From contig NZ_JARVSM010000001.1 in NCBI RefSeq assembly GCF_030209175.1, positions 1,736,001-1,800,000 of the forward strand: a stretch of DNA of 64,000 nt, written 5' to 3'. Every line of letters begins with the position of its first letter. The first letter of the stretch is position 1. The position numbers and the translations under genes were made by a program. This stretch comes from Pseudomonas sp. efr-133-TYG-5. Lineage in GTDB: Bacteria > Pseudomonadota > Gammaproteobacteria > Pseudomonadales > Pseudomonadaceae. The notes under the pieces were generated by a model. That model was given only the letters and a program-made list of their open reading frames with translations. It was not told the origin of the DNA and searched no databases. Positions 34,451-43,109 of the stretch are shown piece by piece.

Positions 34451-35047
34451 GTGAAACAATTCATCGATTTCATCCCGCTTCTGCTGTTTTTCATCGTCTA
34501 CAAACTCGATCCACGCACCGTCGACATCGCCGGCCATGAGTTGACCGTAGGCGGTATCTACAGCGCCACCGCGATGCTGATCGTCAGCTCCCTGGTGGTC
34601 TACGGCGCCCTGTTCATCAAGCAGCGCAAGCTGGAAAAGAGCCAGTGGTTGACCCTCGTCGCCTGCCTGGTATTCGGCAGCCTGACCCTGGCCTTCCACA
34701 GCGAGACCTTCCTCAAATGGAAAGCGCCGGTGGTCAACTGGCTGTTCGCCCTGGCCTTCATCGGCAGCCACTTCATCGGTGACCGCCTGCTGATCAAACG
34801 CATCATGGGCCACGCGCTGACCCTGCCGGACCCGGTGTGGACGCGCCTGAACATCGCCTGGATCGCCTTCTTTCTGTTCTGCGGTGCGGCCAACCTGTTC
34901 GTCGCCTTCACCTTCCAGAGCATCTGGGTCGACTTCAAGGTGTTCGGCAGCCTGGGCATGACCGTACTGTTCCTGGTCGGCCAGGGCATTTACCTGTCCC
35001 GCCACCTGCACGATGCCGACACCACTACGCCAAAAACCGAGGACTGA
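34451..35047 (+). CDS. yciB: Inner-membrane septation protein A
   Basis: The 198-residue membrane protein has five to six helices and the IspA/YciB signature [51 protein letters not shown]. It starts at GTG; a longer reading frame starting in rnm is spurious. It is involved in cell envelope and division in enterobacteria and plague-related species; the exact role is unclear. It sits one base before yciI. Confidence 0.93.
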   Translation: MKQFIDFIPLLLFFIVYKLDPRTVDIAGHELTVGGIYSATAMLIVSSLVVYGALFIKQRKLEKSQWLTLVACLVFGSLTLAFHSETFLKWKAPVVNWLFALAFIGSHFIGDRLLIKRIMGHALTLPDPVWTRLNIAWIAFFLFCGAANLFVAFTFQSIWVDFKVFGSLGMTVLFLVGQGIYLSRHLHDADTTTPKTED

Positions 35048-35048
35048 C

Positions 35049-35348
35049 ATGCTCTACGCAATCATTGCCACCGACGTCGCCAATTCCCTGGAAGCCCGCC
35101 TGGCTGCCCGCCCCGCGCACCTGGAACGCCTGCAGGCGCTCAAGGGCGAAGGCCGCATCGTACTGGCCGGCCCGCACCCGGCGGTCGACAGCAATGATCC
35201 GGGCGCGGCGGGTTTCACCGGCAGCCTGATCGTCGCCGAATTCGAATCCCTCGGCGCCGCGCAAGCCTGGGCCGACGCCGATCCGTACATCGCTGCCGGC
35301 GTCTACGCCAACGTGATGGTCAAGCCGTTCAAGCAAGTCCTGCCGTAA
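35049..35348 (+). CDS. yciI: YciI-like protein
   Basis: The 99-residue alpha/beta-barrel protein has conserved [30 protein letters not shown] and a C-terminal [18 protein letters not shown]. The family has a His/Asp pair (GPHP, DP) with a suggested hydrolase or dehydrochlorinase role; the cellular substrate is unknown. It starts one base after the yciB stop, the usual pair. Confidence 0.9.
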   Translation: MLYAIIATDVANSLEARLAARPAHLERLQALKGEGRIVLAGPHPAVDSNDPGAAGFTGSLIVAEFESLGAAQAWADADPYIAAGVYANVMVKPFKQVLP

Positions 35349-35459
35349 ATCTTCCCTGCACGCGGTGAACCTTGACGGTTCATCGCGTTCTCAATCGCTC
35401 ATTATTCTCGTTTGCCGGCCGACAACCTGCCCAATATCCATTTGGAAACAGGAGTCGCG

Positions 35460-35870
35460 ATGCGCAAGGGTCCGTTGTGTCTGATGTTGGTCACGTTGTC
35501 GATCATGGCGCCTGCCCATGGTGAGGAAAGCACCGAGGGCAGCAGCTCCACGCCGTTGTCACTGAGTGCCGGCAGCCAGATCACCGAGTTGCAGCAACGC
35601 CTCAAAGCCAGCGAGCAGCAGCGGGAAGAACTGAGCAAACAACTGCAGAATGCCGACAACACCCGCGAAAGCGCCCAGCTCGCCCGGTTGCGCCAGGAGA
35701 ACCAGCGCCTCAAGCTGCAACTCAAGGAAGCCCAGGCCAGCCCGCTGCCGCGCTTGTTGACCGAGCAGCAGCAATGGTTCGTCACCGGCGCCGGGGTAGC
35801 GCTATTGGCCCTGCTCTGCGGTATCTTTGCCAGTGGTGCAAGCCGAAAACGTCGGCAATGGCTAAATTGA
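35460..35870 (+). CDS. Membrane-anchored coiled-coil protein
   Basis: The 136-residue protein has a signal peptide (RKGPLCLMLVTLSIMAPAHG), then a Glu/Gln/Arg-rich coiled coil (residues 35-95: ITELQQRLKASEQQREELSK). A C-terminal transmembrane helix (FVTGAGVALLALLCGIFASG) and a short basic tail end it. The layout resembles the periplasmic coiled-coil domain proteins of the TIGR04211 type but without the SH3 domain. The ATG follows ACAGGAGTCGCG. It lies 7 bases ahead of the response regulator gene, so it is likely part of that signalling operon. Function unknown. Confidence 0.75.
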   Translation: MRKGPLCLMLVTLSIMAPAHGEESTEGSSSTPLSLSAGSQITELQQRLKASEQQREELSKQLQNADNTRESAQLARLRQENQRLKLQLKEAQASPLPRLLTEQQQWFVTGAGVALLALLCGIFASGASRKRRQWLN

Positions 35871-35877
35871 GTGAGTC

Positions 35878-36555
35878 ATGAGCGAGCTGTTACTAATTGA
35901 TGATGATCAGGAGCTGTGCGAGCTCCTGAGCAGTTGGCTGAGCCAGGAAGGCTTCCAGGTGCGCGCCTGCCACGATGGCCAGAGCGCCCGCAAGGCGCTG
36001 GCCGAGTCATCGCCTGCGGCGGTGGTGCTGGACGTGATGCTGCCCGACGGCAGCGGCCTGGAGCTGCTCAAGCAATTGCGCAGCGACCACGCCGACCTGC
36101 CGGTGCTGATGCTTTCGGCACGCGGCGAGCCGCTGGACCGCATCCTCGGCCTGGAACTGGGCGCCGACGATTACCTGGCCAAACCCTGCGATCCGCGTGA
36201 ACTCACCGCTCGCCTGCGCGCCGTGTTGCGCCGCAGCCATCCGGCCGCCGTGTCGACCCAGCTCGAACTCGGCGACCTGAGCTTCAGCCCGGTGCGCGGC
36301 GTGGTCAGCATCGACGAAAAGGAATTCACCCTCACCGTCTCCGAAAGCCGTTTGCTCGAAGCCTTGCTCAAGCAGCCTGGCGAGCCGCTGGACAAGCAGG
36401 AACTGGCGCAGATCGCCCTCGGGCGCAAACTGACCCTGTACGATCGCAGCCTCGACATGCACGTCAGCAACCTGCGCAAGAAGATCGGCCCGCACCCCGA
36501 CGGCCGCCCACGCATCGTCGCCCTGCGTAGCCGTGGCTACTACTACAGCCTGTAA
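35878..36555 (+). CDS. OmpR/CpxR-type response regulator
   Basis: The 225-residue regulator has a receiver domain with acidic pocket LLIDDDQ, phospho-acceptor Asp52 in VVLDVMLPDG and Lys near residue 102 (DDYLAKP). An OmpR winged helix follows (ESRLLEALLKQPGEPLDKQE, DRSLDMHVSNLRKKIGPHP, VALRSRGYYYS). It resembles CpxR. The sensor kinase is downstream at 37404, and an Spy/CpxP-like gene lies between them behind a CpxR-like box. It probably controls an envelope-stress response (inference). Confidence 0.9.
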   Translation: MSELLLIDDDQELCELLSSWLSQEGFQVRACHDGQSARKALAESSPAAVVLDVMLPDGSGLELLKQLRSDHADLPVLMLSARGEPLDRILGLELGADDYLAKPCDPRELTARLRAVLRRSHPAAVSTQLELGDLSFSPVRGVVSIDEKEFTLTVSESRLLEALLKQPGEPLDKQELAQIALGRKLTLYDRSLDMHVSNLRKKIGPHPDGRPRIVALRSRGYYYSL

Positions 36556-36567
36556 CAACACCCCGTT

Positions 36568-36645
36568 CCCTGCAGGCGCTGGCGACAGCGGCGAACTTTG
36601 CGTTCAAGGATCAAAAGATCGCCGGCTTCGACAGCGCCTGCAGGG
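36568..36645. repeat. Inverted repeat after the response regulator gene
   Basis: CCCTGCAGGCGCTG (36568-36581) and CAGCGCCTGCAGGG (36632-36645) form a 14-bp perfect inverted repeat with a 50-base interior that contains GATCAAAAGATC. It could be a transcription end or a repeat unit; similar CAGCGCCTGC segments occur near 44930 and 48500. Confidence 0.6.
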
Positions 36646-36674
36646 TGCGTATGTCAGGCTGGTCACCAGGCGTC

Positions 36675-36690
36675 TTTACCCAAGCTTTAC
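36675..36690. promoter_or_regulatory. Candidate CpxR-type binding site
   Basis: TTTACCCAAGCTTTAC read on the opposite strand is GTAAA-N6-GTAAA, close to the CpxR consensus GTAAA-N5-GTAAA. It is 83 bases ahead of the Spy-like gene and downstream of a CpxR-like regulator, so auto- or target regulation is likely (inference). Confidence 0.55.
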
Positions 36691-36772
36691 CCAGCGCTGA
36701 CCGCCGCTGACCTTGATCTCCTTAATCTGTACTCATCCGGAACGTACCGGGAACGAGACAAGGAGATACACC

Positions 36773-37222
36773 ATGCGCAAGACTCTTATCGCTCTGATGT
36801 TCGCCGCTGCCCTGCCGACCGTTGCCATGGCCATGCCACAAGATGGCGGCCCGATGGGTGGCCCGCTGGACGGCCCGCGCCACGCTGGCCAGATGCACGG
36901 CATGCACGGCAAAGGCCCGTACAGCGAGCTCGACCTGTCCCGCGAACAGCGCGAACAGATCCGCAAGATCATGGGCGAGCAGATGCACGAGCGTAAGCAA
37001 GTGGTCGAGAAGTACCTGGAAAAACTCTCGCCGGCTGACCAGAAAGCCATGAAGGACGAGATGGCGGCCAACCACAAGAAAGCCGAAACCGACGTGCGCG
37101 CCGTGCTGAAACCGGATCAACAGAAGAAATTCGACGAGATCCAGAAGAAACAGGCCGAACGCCGCGCCGAATGGGCTGAATTCAAAGCCTGGAAAGCGCA
37201 ACAGCCGCAAAAGGCGCAATAA
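36773..37222 (+). CDS. Spy/CpxP-family periplasmic chaperone-like protein
   Basis: The 149-residue protein has a signal peptide (RKTLIALMFAAALPTVAMA). A Met/Gly/His-rich segment follows (GGPMGGPLDGPRHAGQMHGM), then LTxxQ-type helical repeats (LDLSREQREQIRKIMGEQM, LKPDQQKKFDEIQKKQ). These are Spy/CpxP features. It likely acts as a periplasmic chaperone or feedback regulator of the kinase encoded downstream. The ATG follows AAGGAGATACACC. The Met/His segment could bind metal. Confidence 0.87.
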   Translation: MRKTLIALMFAAALPTVAMAMPQDGGPMGGPLDGPRHAGQMHGMHGKGPYSELDLSREQREQIRKIMGEQMHERKQVVEKYLEKLSPADQKAMKDEMAANHKKAETDVRAVLKPDQQKKFDEIQKKQAERRAEWAEFKAWKAQQPQKAQ

Positions 37223-37238
37223 TGCGATAACCTCGGAT

Positions 37239-37265
37239 CCGACGGCCAAACGCCGTCGGTTCTGT
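37239..37265 (+). terminator. Terminator after the Spy-like gene
   Basis: The stem CCGACGGC / GCCGTCGG with a 5-base loop is followed by TTCTGTTGT. It lies 16 bases past the stop. It would separate the short, highly expressed chaperone mRNA from the kinase gene. Confidence 0.65.
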
Positions 37266-37280
37266 TGTCACTCAATCCAA

Positions 37281-37371
37281 ATGTGGGAGCGGGCTTGCTC
37301 GCGAATGCGGTGTATCAGACAAAGTTATGTTGACTGACACACCGCATTCGCGAGCAAGCCCGCTGCCACAT
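37281..37371. repeat. REP inverted pair
   Basis: ATGTGGGAGCGGGCTTGCTC is matched on the right by a complement in CGCGAGCAAGCCCGCTGCCA (one mismatch). It lies between the Spy-like gene terminator and the kinase start. Confidence 0.88.
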
Positions 37372-37403
37372 TGTTGAGTTTTATGTTTGATCGAGGATTT
37401 TCT

Positions 37404-38744
37404 GTGCGTTCATTGTTCTGGCGTATCCTCGCCAGCTTCTGGCTGGCCATCGCCCTGGTTGCAGGGCTTTCCATTCTGCTGGGGCACATGCTCAACCAGG
37501 ATGCGTGGATCCTCAGCCGCCATCCGGGCCTCAACACCCTGGCCGAACAGTGGACGCAAACCTACGAAAGCCAGGGCGAAGACGCCGCGCAGGACATCCT
37601 CGAACAACGCAAACGCCAATATCACATCGACGTCCAGGTGCTCAACGAGAGCGGCGATCCCGTGGTGCGCGGCACCTTCCCGCGCCGCGCCGCCGCGTTC
37701 GAAGCCCGGCAGAACAACGACGACCGCCGCCTGCCCTGGCGGCGTCTGACCGACGAATTCACCAGCGACAAGACCGGTGACACCTACCTGTTCATCTACC
37801 GCATCCCGCACCCGGAACTCGACGCCTGGCACCGCGAAAGCCTGCTCTGGCCGCTGAGCGCGCTGGGCATTGCGCTGGTGGTGCTGACCCTGTTCAGCCT
37901 GCTGGTGACCCTGTCGATCACCCGCCCGCTCAGCCGTTTGCGCGGCGCGGTGCATGACCTGGGGCAGACCACCTATCAGCAGAACAGCCTGGCGAAACTG
38001 GCCAACCGTCGCGATGAGTTCGGTGTGCTGGCCAACGACTTCAACCGCATGGGCGCGCGCCTGCAAAGCCTGATCGGCAGCCAGCGTCAGCTGCTGCGCG
38101 ATGTCTCTCACGAACTGCGCTCACCGTTGGCGCGCCTGCGAATTGCCTTGGCACTGGCGGAACGGGCCAACCCCGAAGAACGCGAGAAGCTCTGGCCGCG
38201 CCTGACGCGCGAATGCGATCGCCTGGAAGCCCTGATCAGCGAAATCCTCGTGCTGGCGCGCGTCGATGCCGACAATGCCAGTGCCGAGGAGGTCGATCTC
38301 AATGCGTTGCTGGGCAGCCTGCAAAAGGATGCGCAACTGGGTTCGCCGGAACAGACCGTGCGCCTGGACGCCGAGCCGCAGCTCAACCTCAAGGGCTGGC
38401 CGACCATGATCGAACGCGCCGTGGACAATCTGCTGCGCAATGCCCAGCGATTCAATCCGCTGGGGCAGGCGATCGAGATGCAGGCGTCGCGCCAGGGCGA
38501 GCGGATCGTGGTCAGCGTGCGCGACCACGGGCCGGGCGTGCAGGTCGAGCATCTGGGGCAATTGGGCGAGCCGTTTTTCCGTGCGCCGGGGCAGACAGCG
38601 GCAGGCCATGGCCTGGGCCTGGCGATCGCCCGGCGTGCGGCGGAGCGCCACGGCGGCAGCCTGGTGCTGGCCAATCATCCGCAGGGCGGGTTTATCGCCA
38701 GCCTGGAGTTGCCGCTGGTGCCGGGGGCTGTCGTTCAGCCCTGA
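37404..38744 (+). CDS. Sensor histidine kinase, CpxA-like
   Basis: The 446-residue kinase has a first membrane helix (FWRILASFWLAIALVAGLSI) and a periplasmic loop of about 130 residues. The second membrane helix is LLWPLSALGIALVVLTLFSL, followed by HAMP and phospho-acceptor His236 in DVSHELRSPLARLR. An N box (DNLLRNAQRFNP) and ATP-lid G boxes (RDHGPGV, GHGLGLAIARRAA) complete it. The GTG at 37404 has GAGGA six bases before it; the ATG at 37383 is an alternative. It pairs with the response regulator at 35878. Confidence 0.92.
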   Translation: MRSLFWRILASFWLAIALVAGLSILLGHMLNQDAWILSRHPGLNTLAEQWTQTYESQGEDAAQDILEQRKRQYHIDVQVLNESGDPVVRGTFPRRAAAFEARQNNDDRRLPWRRLTDEFTSDKTGDTYLFIYRIPHPELDAWHRESLLWPLSALGIALVVLTLFSLLVTLSITRPLSRLRGAVHDLGQTTYQQNSLAKLANRRDEFGVLANDFNRMGARLQSLIGSQRQLLRDVSHELRSPLARLRIALALAERANPEEREKLWPRLTRECDRLEALISEILVLARVDADNASAEEVDLNALLGSLQKDAQLGSPEQTVRLDAEPQLNLKGWPTMIERAVDNLLRNAQRFNPLGQAIEMQASRQGERIVVSVRDHGPGVQVEHLGQLGEPFFRAPGQTAAGHGLGLAIARRAAERHGGSLVLANHPQGGFIASLELPLVPGAVVQP

Positions 38745-38797
38745 CAAGCACCCAACCCCAGCATTCTCCCTCCGGGACAGGGTCAGGGGCTTTTGCT

Positions 38798-39364
38798 TCA
38801 GGCCTTGCCGGGCCAGGCGCTGACGAACTGGCTCAGATCGACCTTCTCGGCCACACGCGGTTCTTTCTGCGGCGTGCCGAGATAAAGGAACGCGATCACC
38901 TCTTCATCCGCCGCCAGGCCCAGCCCCTTGGCCACGTGCGCCGAATAGGCCAGGTCCCCGGTGCGCCATACCGCGCCGATGCCCTGGGCGTAGGCCGCCA
39001 GCAAAATCCCATGGGCCGCGCAGCCTGCCGCCAGCAGTTGCTCGGCCTTCGGGTATTTGACGTGATCCTGCAACCGGGCAATCACCACGACCACCAACGG
39101 TGCCCGCAGCGGGCCGTTGCGCGCCTTGTCGATCATCGCCTCGGTGACTTCGCCTTCCTGCATCTGCGCGGCTTCGGCCAGCAACTCGCCCATCTGCTCG
39201 CGCGCTGCGCCTTCCACCGTGAGGAACCGGTACGGCTGCAGATGACCGTGATCCGGAGCACGGGTCGCGGCGGCAAAGAGGATCTCGCGTTGTTCGGCGG
39301 TAGGGGCCGGTTCGACCAGTCGTGGAACGGAAACACGGTTGAGCAAAGCGTCGAGAGCCTGCAT
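38798..39364 (-). CDS. NAD(P)H nitroreductase, YdjA-like
   Basis: The 188-residue flavoprotein has the FMN-binding stretch AAATRAPDHGHLQPYRFLTV, GCAAHGILLAAYAQGIGAVW and the C-terminal FLYLGTPQKEP. It has the short nitroreductase form of the YdjA branch. It reduces nitro or quinone substrates with FMN; natural substrate unknown. It is convergent with the kinase gene. Confidence 0.9.
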   Translation of the reverse strand: MQALDALLNRVSVPRLVEPAPTAEQREILFAAATRAPDHGHLQPYRFLTVEGAAREQMGELLAEAAQMQEGEVTEAMIDKARNGPLRAPLVVVVIARLQDHVKYPKAEQLLAAGCAAHGILLAAYAQGIGAVWRTGDLAYSAHVAKGLGLAADEEVIAFLYLGTPQKEPRVAEKVDLSQFVSAWPGKA

Positions 39365-39484
39365 CGGCCACCTCCTGAAAAAAATGTGCGGCTATTCTAG
39401 CGGTATCTCCACCGGGATGCCGGTTTACATGCCCTGCCCCATGGGTAGAATGGCGCCCTTCCCACTTCAGCCCGAGCGGACTTC

Positions 39485-40939
39485 ATGGCGTTGCCGACCT
39501 TACGGATCATTGGTTTCATCATCGGCATCTTCCTGATCACCCTGGCCGTCGCCATGGTCGTGCCCATGGCCACCCTGGTGATTTTCGACCGCACTGGCGA
39601 TCTGCCGTCGTTCCTCTGGGCCAGCATGATCACCTTCATTGCCGGCCTCGCGCTGGTGATTCCCGGGCGCCCGGAACACATTCACCTGCGCCCGCGCGAC
39701 ATGTACCTGCTGACCGTCAGCAGCTGGCTGGTGGTGTGCATTTTCGCTGCGCTGCCGTTCCTGCTGACCCAGCACATCAGCTACACCGACTCATTCTTCG
39801 AAAGCATGTCGGGCATCACCGCCACGGGCTCTACCGTGCTCAACGGCCTCGACACGATGTCGCCGGGCATCCTGATGTGGCGCTCGCTGCTGCACTGGAT
39901 CGGCGGCATCGGCTTCATCGGCATGGCGGTGGCGATCCTGCCGCTGCTGCGCATCGGCGGCATGCGCCTGTTCCAGACCGAGTCCTCGGATCGCTCGGAA
40001 AAGGTCATGCCGCGCTCGCACATGGTGGCGCGGCTGATCGTGGCGGCGTACGTCGGTATCACCATCCTCGGCAGCCTGGCTTTCTGGTGGGCCGGGATGA
40101 GCCCGTTCGATGCGATCAACCACGCGATGTCGGCGATTTCCACCGGCGGTTTTTCGACCTCCGACCAGTCCCTGGCCAAGTGGACACAACCGGCGGTGCA
40201 CTGGGTGGCGGTGGTGATCATGATTCTCGGCAGCCTGCCGTTCACCCTGTACGTGGCGACCCTGCGCGGCAACCGCCGGGCGCTGATCAAGGATCAGCAG
40301 GTGCAGGGCCTGCTCGGCATGTTGCTGGTGACCTGGCTGGTACTCGGCACCTGGTACTGGTGGACCACCAACCTGCACTGGCTGGACGCCCTGCGCCATG
40401 TGGCCTTGAACGTGACCTCGGTGGTCACCACCACCGGTTTCGCCCTCGGCGACTACAGCCTGTGGGGCAACTTCTCGCTGATGCTGTTTTTCTATCTGGG
40501 TTTCGTTGGCGGTTGCTCCGGCTCGACCGCCGGCGGCATCAAGATCTTCCGTTTCCAGGTCGCCTACATCCTGCTCAAGGCCAACCTCAACCAGCTGATC
40601 CACCCGCGCGCGGTGATCAAGCAGAAGTACAACGGTCACCGCCTCGACGAAGAAATCGTGCGTTCGATCCTGACCTTCTCGTTTTTCTTCGCCATCACCA
40701 TCTGCGTGATCGCCCTGCTGCTCTCTCTGCTGGGCGTCGACTGGATGACCGCCCTGACCGGCGCCGCCAGCACCGTGTCCGGCGTCGGTCCGGGACTGGG
40801 CGAAACCATCGGCCCGGCCGGCAATTTCGCCAGCCTGCCGGATGCGGCCAAGTGGATCCTGTCGTTCGGCATGCTGCTGGGCCGACTGGAGATCATTACG
40901 GTGTTTGTGCTGTGTATTCCGGCGTTTTGGCGTCACTGA
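39485..40939 (+). CDS. trkH: TrkH-family potassium uptake protein
   Basis: The 484-residue membrane protein has four MPM repeats with selectivity motifs (SGITATGSTVLNG, SAISTGGFST, TSVVTTTGFALGD, GAASTVSGVGPGL) and the family end FGMLLGRLEIITVFVL. It carries K+ with a cytosolic TrkA/TrkG-like gating partner that is not in this window. The stop overlaps the 3' end of the AraC-type gene by 44 bases in convergent orientation. Confidence 0.95.
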   Translation: MALPTLRIIGFIIGIFLITLAVAMVVPMATLVIFDRTGDLPSFLWASMITFIAGLALVIPGRPEHIHLRPRDMYLLTVSSWLVVCIFAALPFLLTQHISYTDSFFESMSGITATGSTVLNGLDTMSPGILMWRSLLHWIGGIGFIGMAVAILPLLRIGGMRLFQTESSDRSEKVMPRSHMVARLIVAAYVGITILGSLAFWWAGMSPFDAINHAMSAISTGGFSTSDQSLAKWTQPAVHWVAVVIMILGSLPFTLYVATLRGNRRALIKDQQVQGLLGMLLVTWLVLGTWYWWTTNLHWLDALRHVALNVTSVVTTTGFALGDYSLWGNFSLMLFFYLGFVGGCSGSTAGGIKIFRFQVAYILLKANLNQLIHPRAVIKQKYNGHRLDEEIVRSILTFSFFFAITICVIALLLSLLGVDWMTALTGAASTVSGVGPGLGETIGPAGNFASLPDAAKWILSFGMLLGRLEIITVFVLCIPAFWRH

Positions 40940-41957
40940 CGGCATTCGGCGCCTGCAACAGGCGCACGCGGTAATCGCCGGGGGTGGTGTCGAACCAGCG
41001 GCGGAAGGCGCGGAAGAAGTTGCTCGGGTCGGCGAAACCCAGCAGGTAGGCAATCTCCAGCAGGGTCATGCTCGGTTGTGCCAGGTATTGCTCGGCCAGC
41101 TCGCGCCGGGTGTCATCGAGCAACTGCTGGAAACTGGTGCCCTCCTCCTGCAAGCGCCGTTGCAGGGTGCGCTGCGACAGGTGCAGGGTCTGCGCCACGG
41201 TGTCGCGCTTGGGCTCGCCCTGCGGCAACAGGCGGCACAGCACCTGGCGCGCCTTGTGGGTCACGCGGCTCTCGGAAAACCGCGCCAGGTACTCCCCGGC
41301 AAAACGATCATGCAAAAGCGCCATCGCCTCGTTGGCGGTCGGCAGCGGTGCTTCCATGTCGGCGCGCTCGAAGATCAGCGCGTCATACGGCGCGTTGAAC
41401 ACCAGCGGTGCATGGAAAGCTTGCCGGTAGGGTTCCAGATCATCCGGTTCATCGCCCTGCACCAGCACCTTGCGCGGGTGCAGGGTGCGCCCGGTCAGCC
41501 AGCCACACAGGCCCAGCGCGCAGGCCAGCGACGCTTCGGCGCTTTGCCGGGTGGGCGGCAGATGGTCGCCGTGCACGGTCAGGATCAGCGCATAACCTTC
41601 GTCGAGCAGGCGAAAACTCAGGTCGGCACTCTCGGCGATGATGCGCTGATAGCGCACCAGCCGCTGAAAGCCTTCGGCCAGGGTGTTGCTCGACATCAGC
41701 GCATAGCCGGCAACATGAAACGATGCCGGCCGCACCACTTTGCCCATGTTCAGGCCGATCGCCGGATTGCCGGACAACTCGACCGCCCGTTGCCACAGCC
41801 GGGTCATGGAGTCCTGCGGGAAGCGCGCATCCGGATCATCCAGTGCCGCATAGTCGAGCCCCAGCTGTTTGAACAGCACCCGGCAATCCAGGCCGTCCAT
41901 TTCCAGCGCCTTGACAATCCCCATCGCCCAGCTTGCAGAAGTCGTTCGTTCGCTCAT
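40896..41957 (-). CDS. AraC-family transcriptional regulator (Arabinose_bd-type N-domain, OruR-like)
   Basis: The 353-residue protein has an N-terminal ligand domain of the type found in OruR/ArgR-like AraC regulators (VVRPASFHVAGYALMSSNTL). Two helix-turn-helix motifs form the C-terminal DNA-binding domain (VAQTLHLSQRTLQRRLQEEG and LLEIAYLLGFADPSNFFRAF). The overlapping end with trkH is convergent. The target genes are not evident; it is divergent from the DUF962 gene. Confidence 0.88.
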   Translation of the reverse strand: MSERTTSASWAMGIVKALEMDGLDCRVLFKQLGLDYAALDDPDARFPQDSMTRLWQRAVELSGNPAIGLNMGKVVRPASFHVAGYALMSSNTLAEGFQRLVRYQRIIAESADLSFRLLDEGYALILTVHGDHLPPTRQSAEASLACALGLCGWLTGRTLHPRKVLVQGDEPDDLEPYRQAFHAPLVFNAPYDALIFERADMEAPLPTANEAMALLHDRFAGEYLARFSESRVTHKARQVLCRLLPQGEPKRDTVAQTLHLSQRTLQRRLQEEGTSFQQLLDDTRRELAEQYLAQPSMTLLEIAYLLGFADPSNFFRAFRRWFDTTPGDYRVRLLQAPNAVSDAKTPEYTAQTP

Positions 41958-42121
41958 GGCGTTTTTCTTTTACATGTTGGTCCGCATGCTACGGCCCGAT
42001 TTGCGAAGGATACTAAAGTGGCGCCGATTGTCACTGGCTGACGCCAATGATCACTCTAGACTCAAATAAGCTACCCGCCGAACAACTTGCCGTCAGAACA
42101 ATAACCACAGAGATCGCGGTC

Positions 42122-42433
42122 GTGGAAAACATCAAGCAGTTCAACAGCTTCGCTGAGTTCTACCCCTATTACCTCAGCGAACACAGCAACAGCGCCTGCC
42201 GGCGGCTGCATTTCATCGGCACCTCGCTGGTGATCTTCATTCTTGCCATGACCATCGCCAAAGGCGCCTGGCTGTTGCTGCTGGCCCTGCCGCTGGCGGG
42301 CTACAGCTTCGCCTGGGTCGGGCATTTCTTTTTCGAAAAGAACCGTCCGGCGACGTTTCAGCACCCGCTGTACAGCCTGTTGGGTGATTTCGTCATGTAC
42401 CGCGACATGATTCTGGGTCGCGTGGCGTTCTGA
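42122..42433 (+). CDS. DUF962 (Mpo1-like) membrane protein
   Basis: The 103-residue protein starts at GTG (ENIKQFNSFAEFYPYYLSEH) and has NSACRRLHFIGT, two membrane segments (LVIFILAMTIAKGAWLLLLA region) and the C-terminal HPLYSLLGDFVMYRDMI. The family has conserved His residues, and yeast Mpo1 is a 2-hydroxy fatty acid dioxygenase. Whether the short bacterial form does this is unknown. The ATG at 42047 is an alternative start. It lies 24 bases before the HD gene. Confidence 0.8.
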   Translation: MENIKQFNSFAEFYPYYLSEHSNSACRRLHFIGTSLVIFILAMTIAKGAWLLLLALPLAGYSFAWVGHFFFEKNRPATFQHPLYSLLGDFVMYRDMILGRVAF

Positions 42434-42457
42434 GCCCACCACTGAAGAGAACTGCCG

Positions 42458-43048
42458 ATGAACGCCAATGCCCGCTTCACCCACATGCAGGACGGCACGC
42501 AGGAAGACTGGGCGATCATCGCCGCCGACTTCAGTGCCTACGCCCGCCAGTTGCCGTCGCGCATCATTGCGCACCTGAAGTTGCTCGAAGGTGATTTCGG
42601 CGGCTTCCCGGTGGATCGCCTGACCCACTCGCTGCAGACCGCCACGCGCGCCTTTCGCGATGGCCGCGACGAGGAATACGTGGTCTGCGCCCTGCTCCAC
42701 GACATCGGCGACACCCTTGGCTCCTACAACCACCCGGATATCGCCGCGGCCATTCTCAAGCCGTTCGTCAGCGCCGAGAACCTGTGGATGGTGGAGAAGC
42801 ACGGGATCTTCCAGGGTTACTACTTCTTCCATCACTTGGGCATGGATCGGCATCTGCGCGAGCAGTTCGCCGCGCATCCGCAGTACCAGGCGACGGCGGA
42901 ATTCTGCGCAAGATACGATGCGGCGGCGTTTGATCCGGCGTACGAAACCCTGCCGTTGAGTTTTTTCCAGCCGATGCTGGAGCGATTGTTTGCCCAGCCC
43001 AAACACTCGATTTACCAGGCGGCGATGGAAGAACACAGCCCGGCCTGA
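42458..43048 (+). CDS. HD-domain phosphohydrolase-like protein
   Basis: The 196-residue protein has an HD motif in VVCALLHDIGDTLGSYNHPD, an upstream His in THSLQTATRA, and VEKHGIFQGYYFFHHLG downstream. This matches PhnZ-like HD oxygenases/phosphohydrolases that use a mixed-valence di-iron centre. Substrate unknown. It is in an operon with the DUF962 gene. Confidence 0.82.
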   Translation: MNANARFTHMQDGTQEDWAIIAADFSAYARQLPSRIIAHLKLLEGDFGGFPVDRLTHSLQTATRAFRDGRDEEYVVCALLHDIGDTLGSYNHPDIAAAILKPFVSAENLWMVEKHGIFQGYYFFHHLGMDRHLREQFAAHPQYQATAEFCARYDAAAFDPAYETLPLSFFQPMLERLFAQPKHSIYQAAMEEHSPA

Positions 43049-43109
43049 TGTTCTCTGTAGCCGTAGCGCTGACAAACCGGCGCTACGGCCCTCTTGCACA
43101 GCAGAGAAA

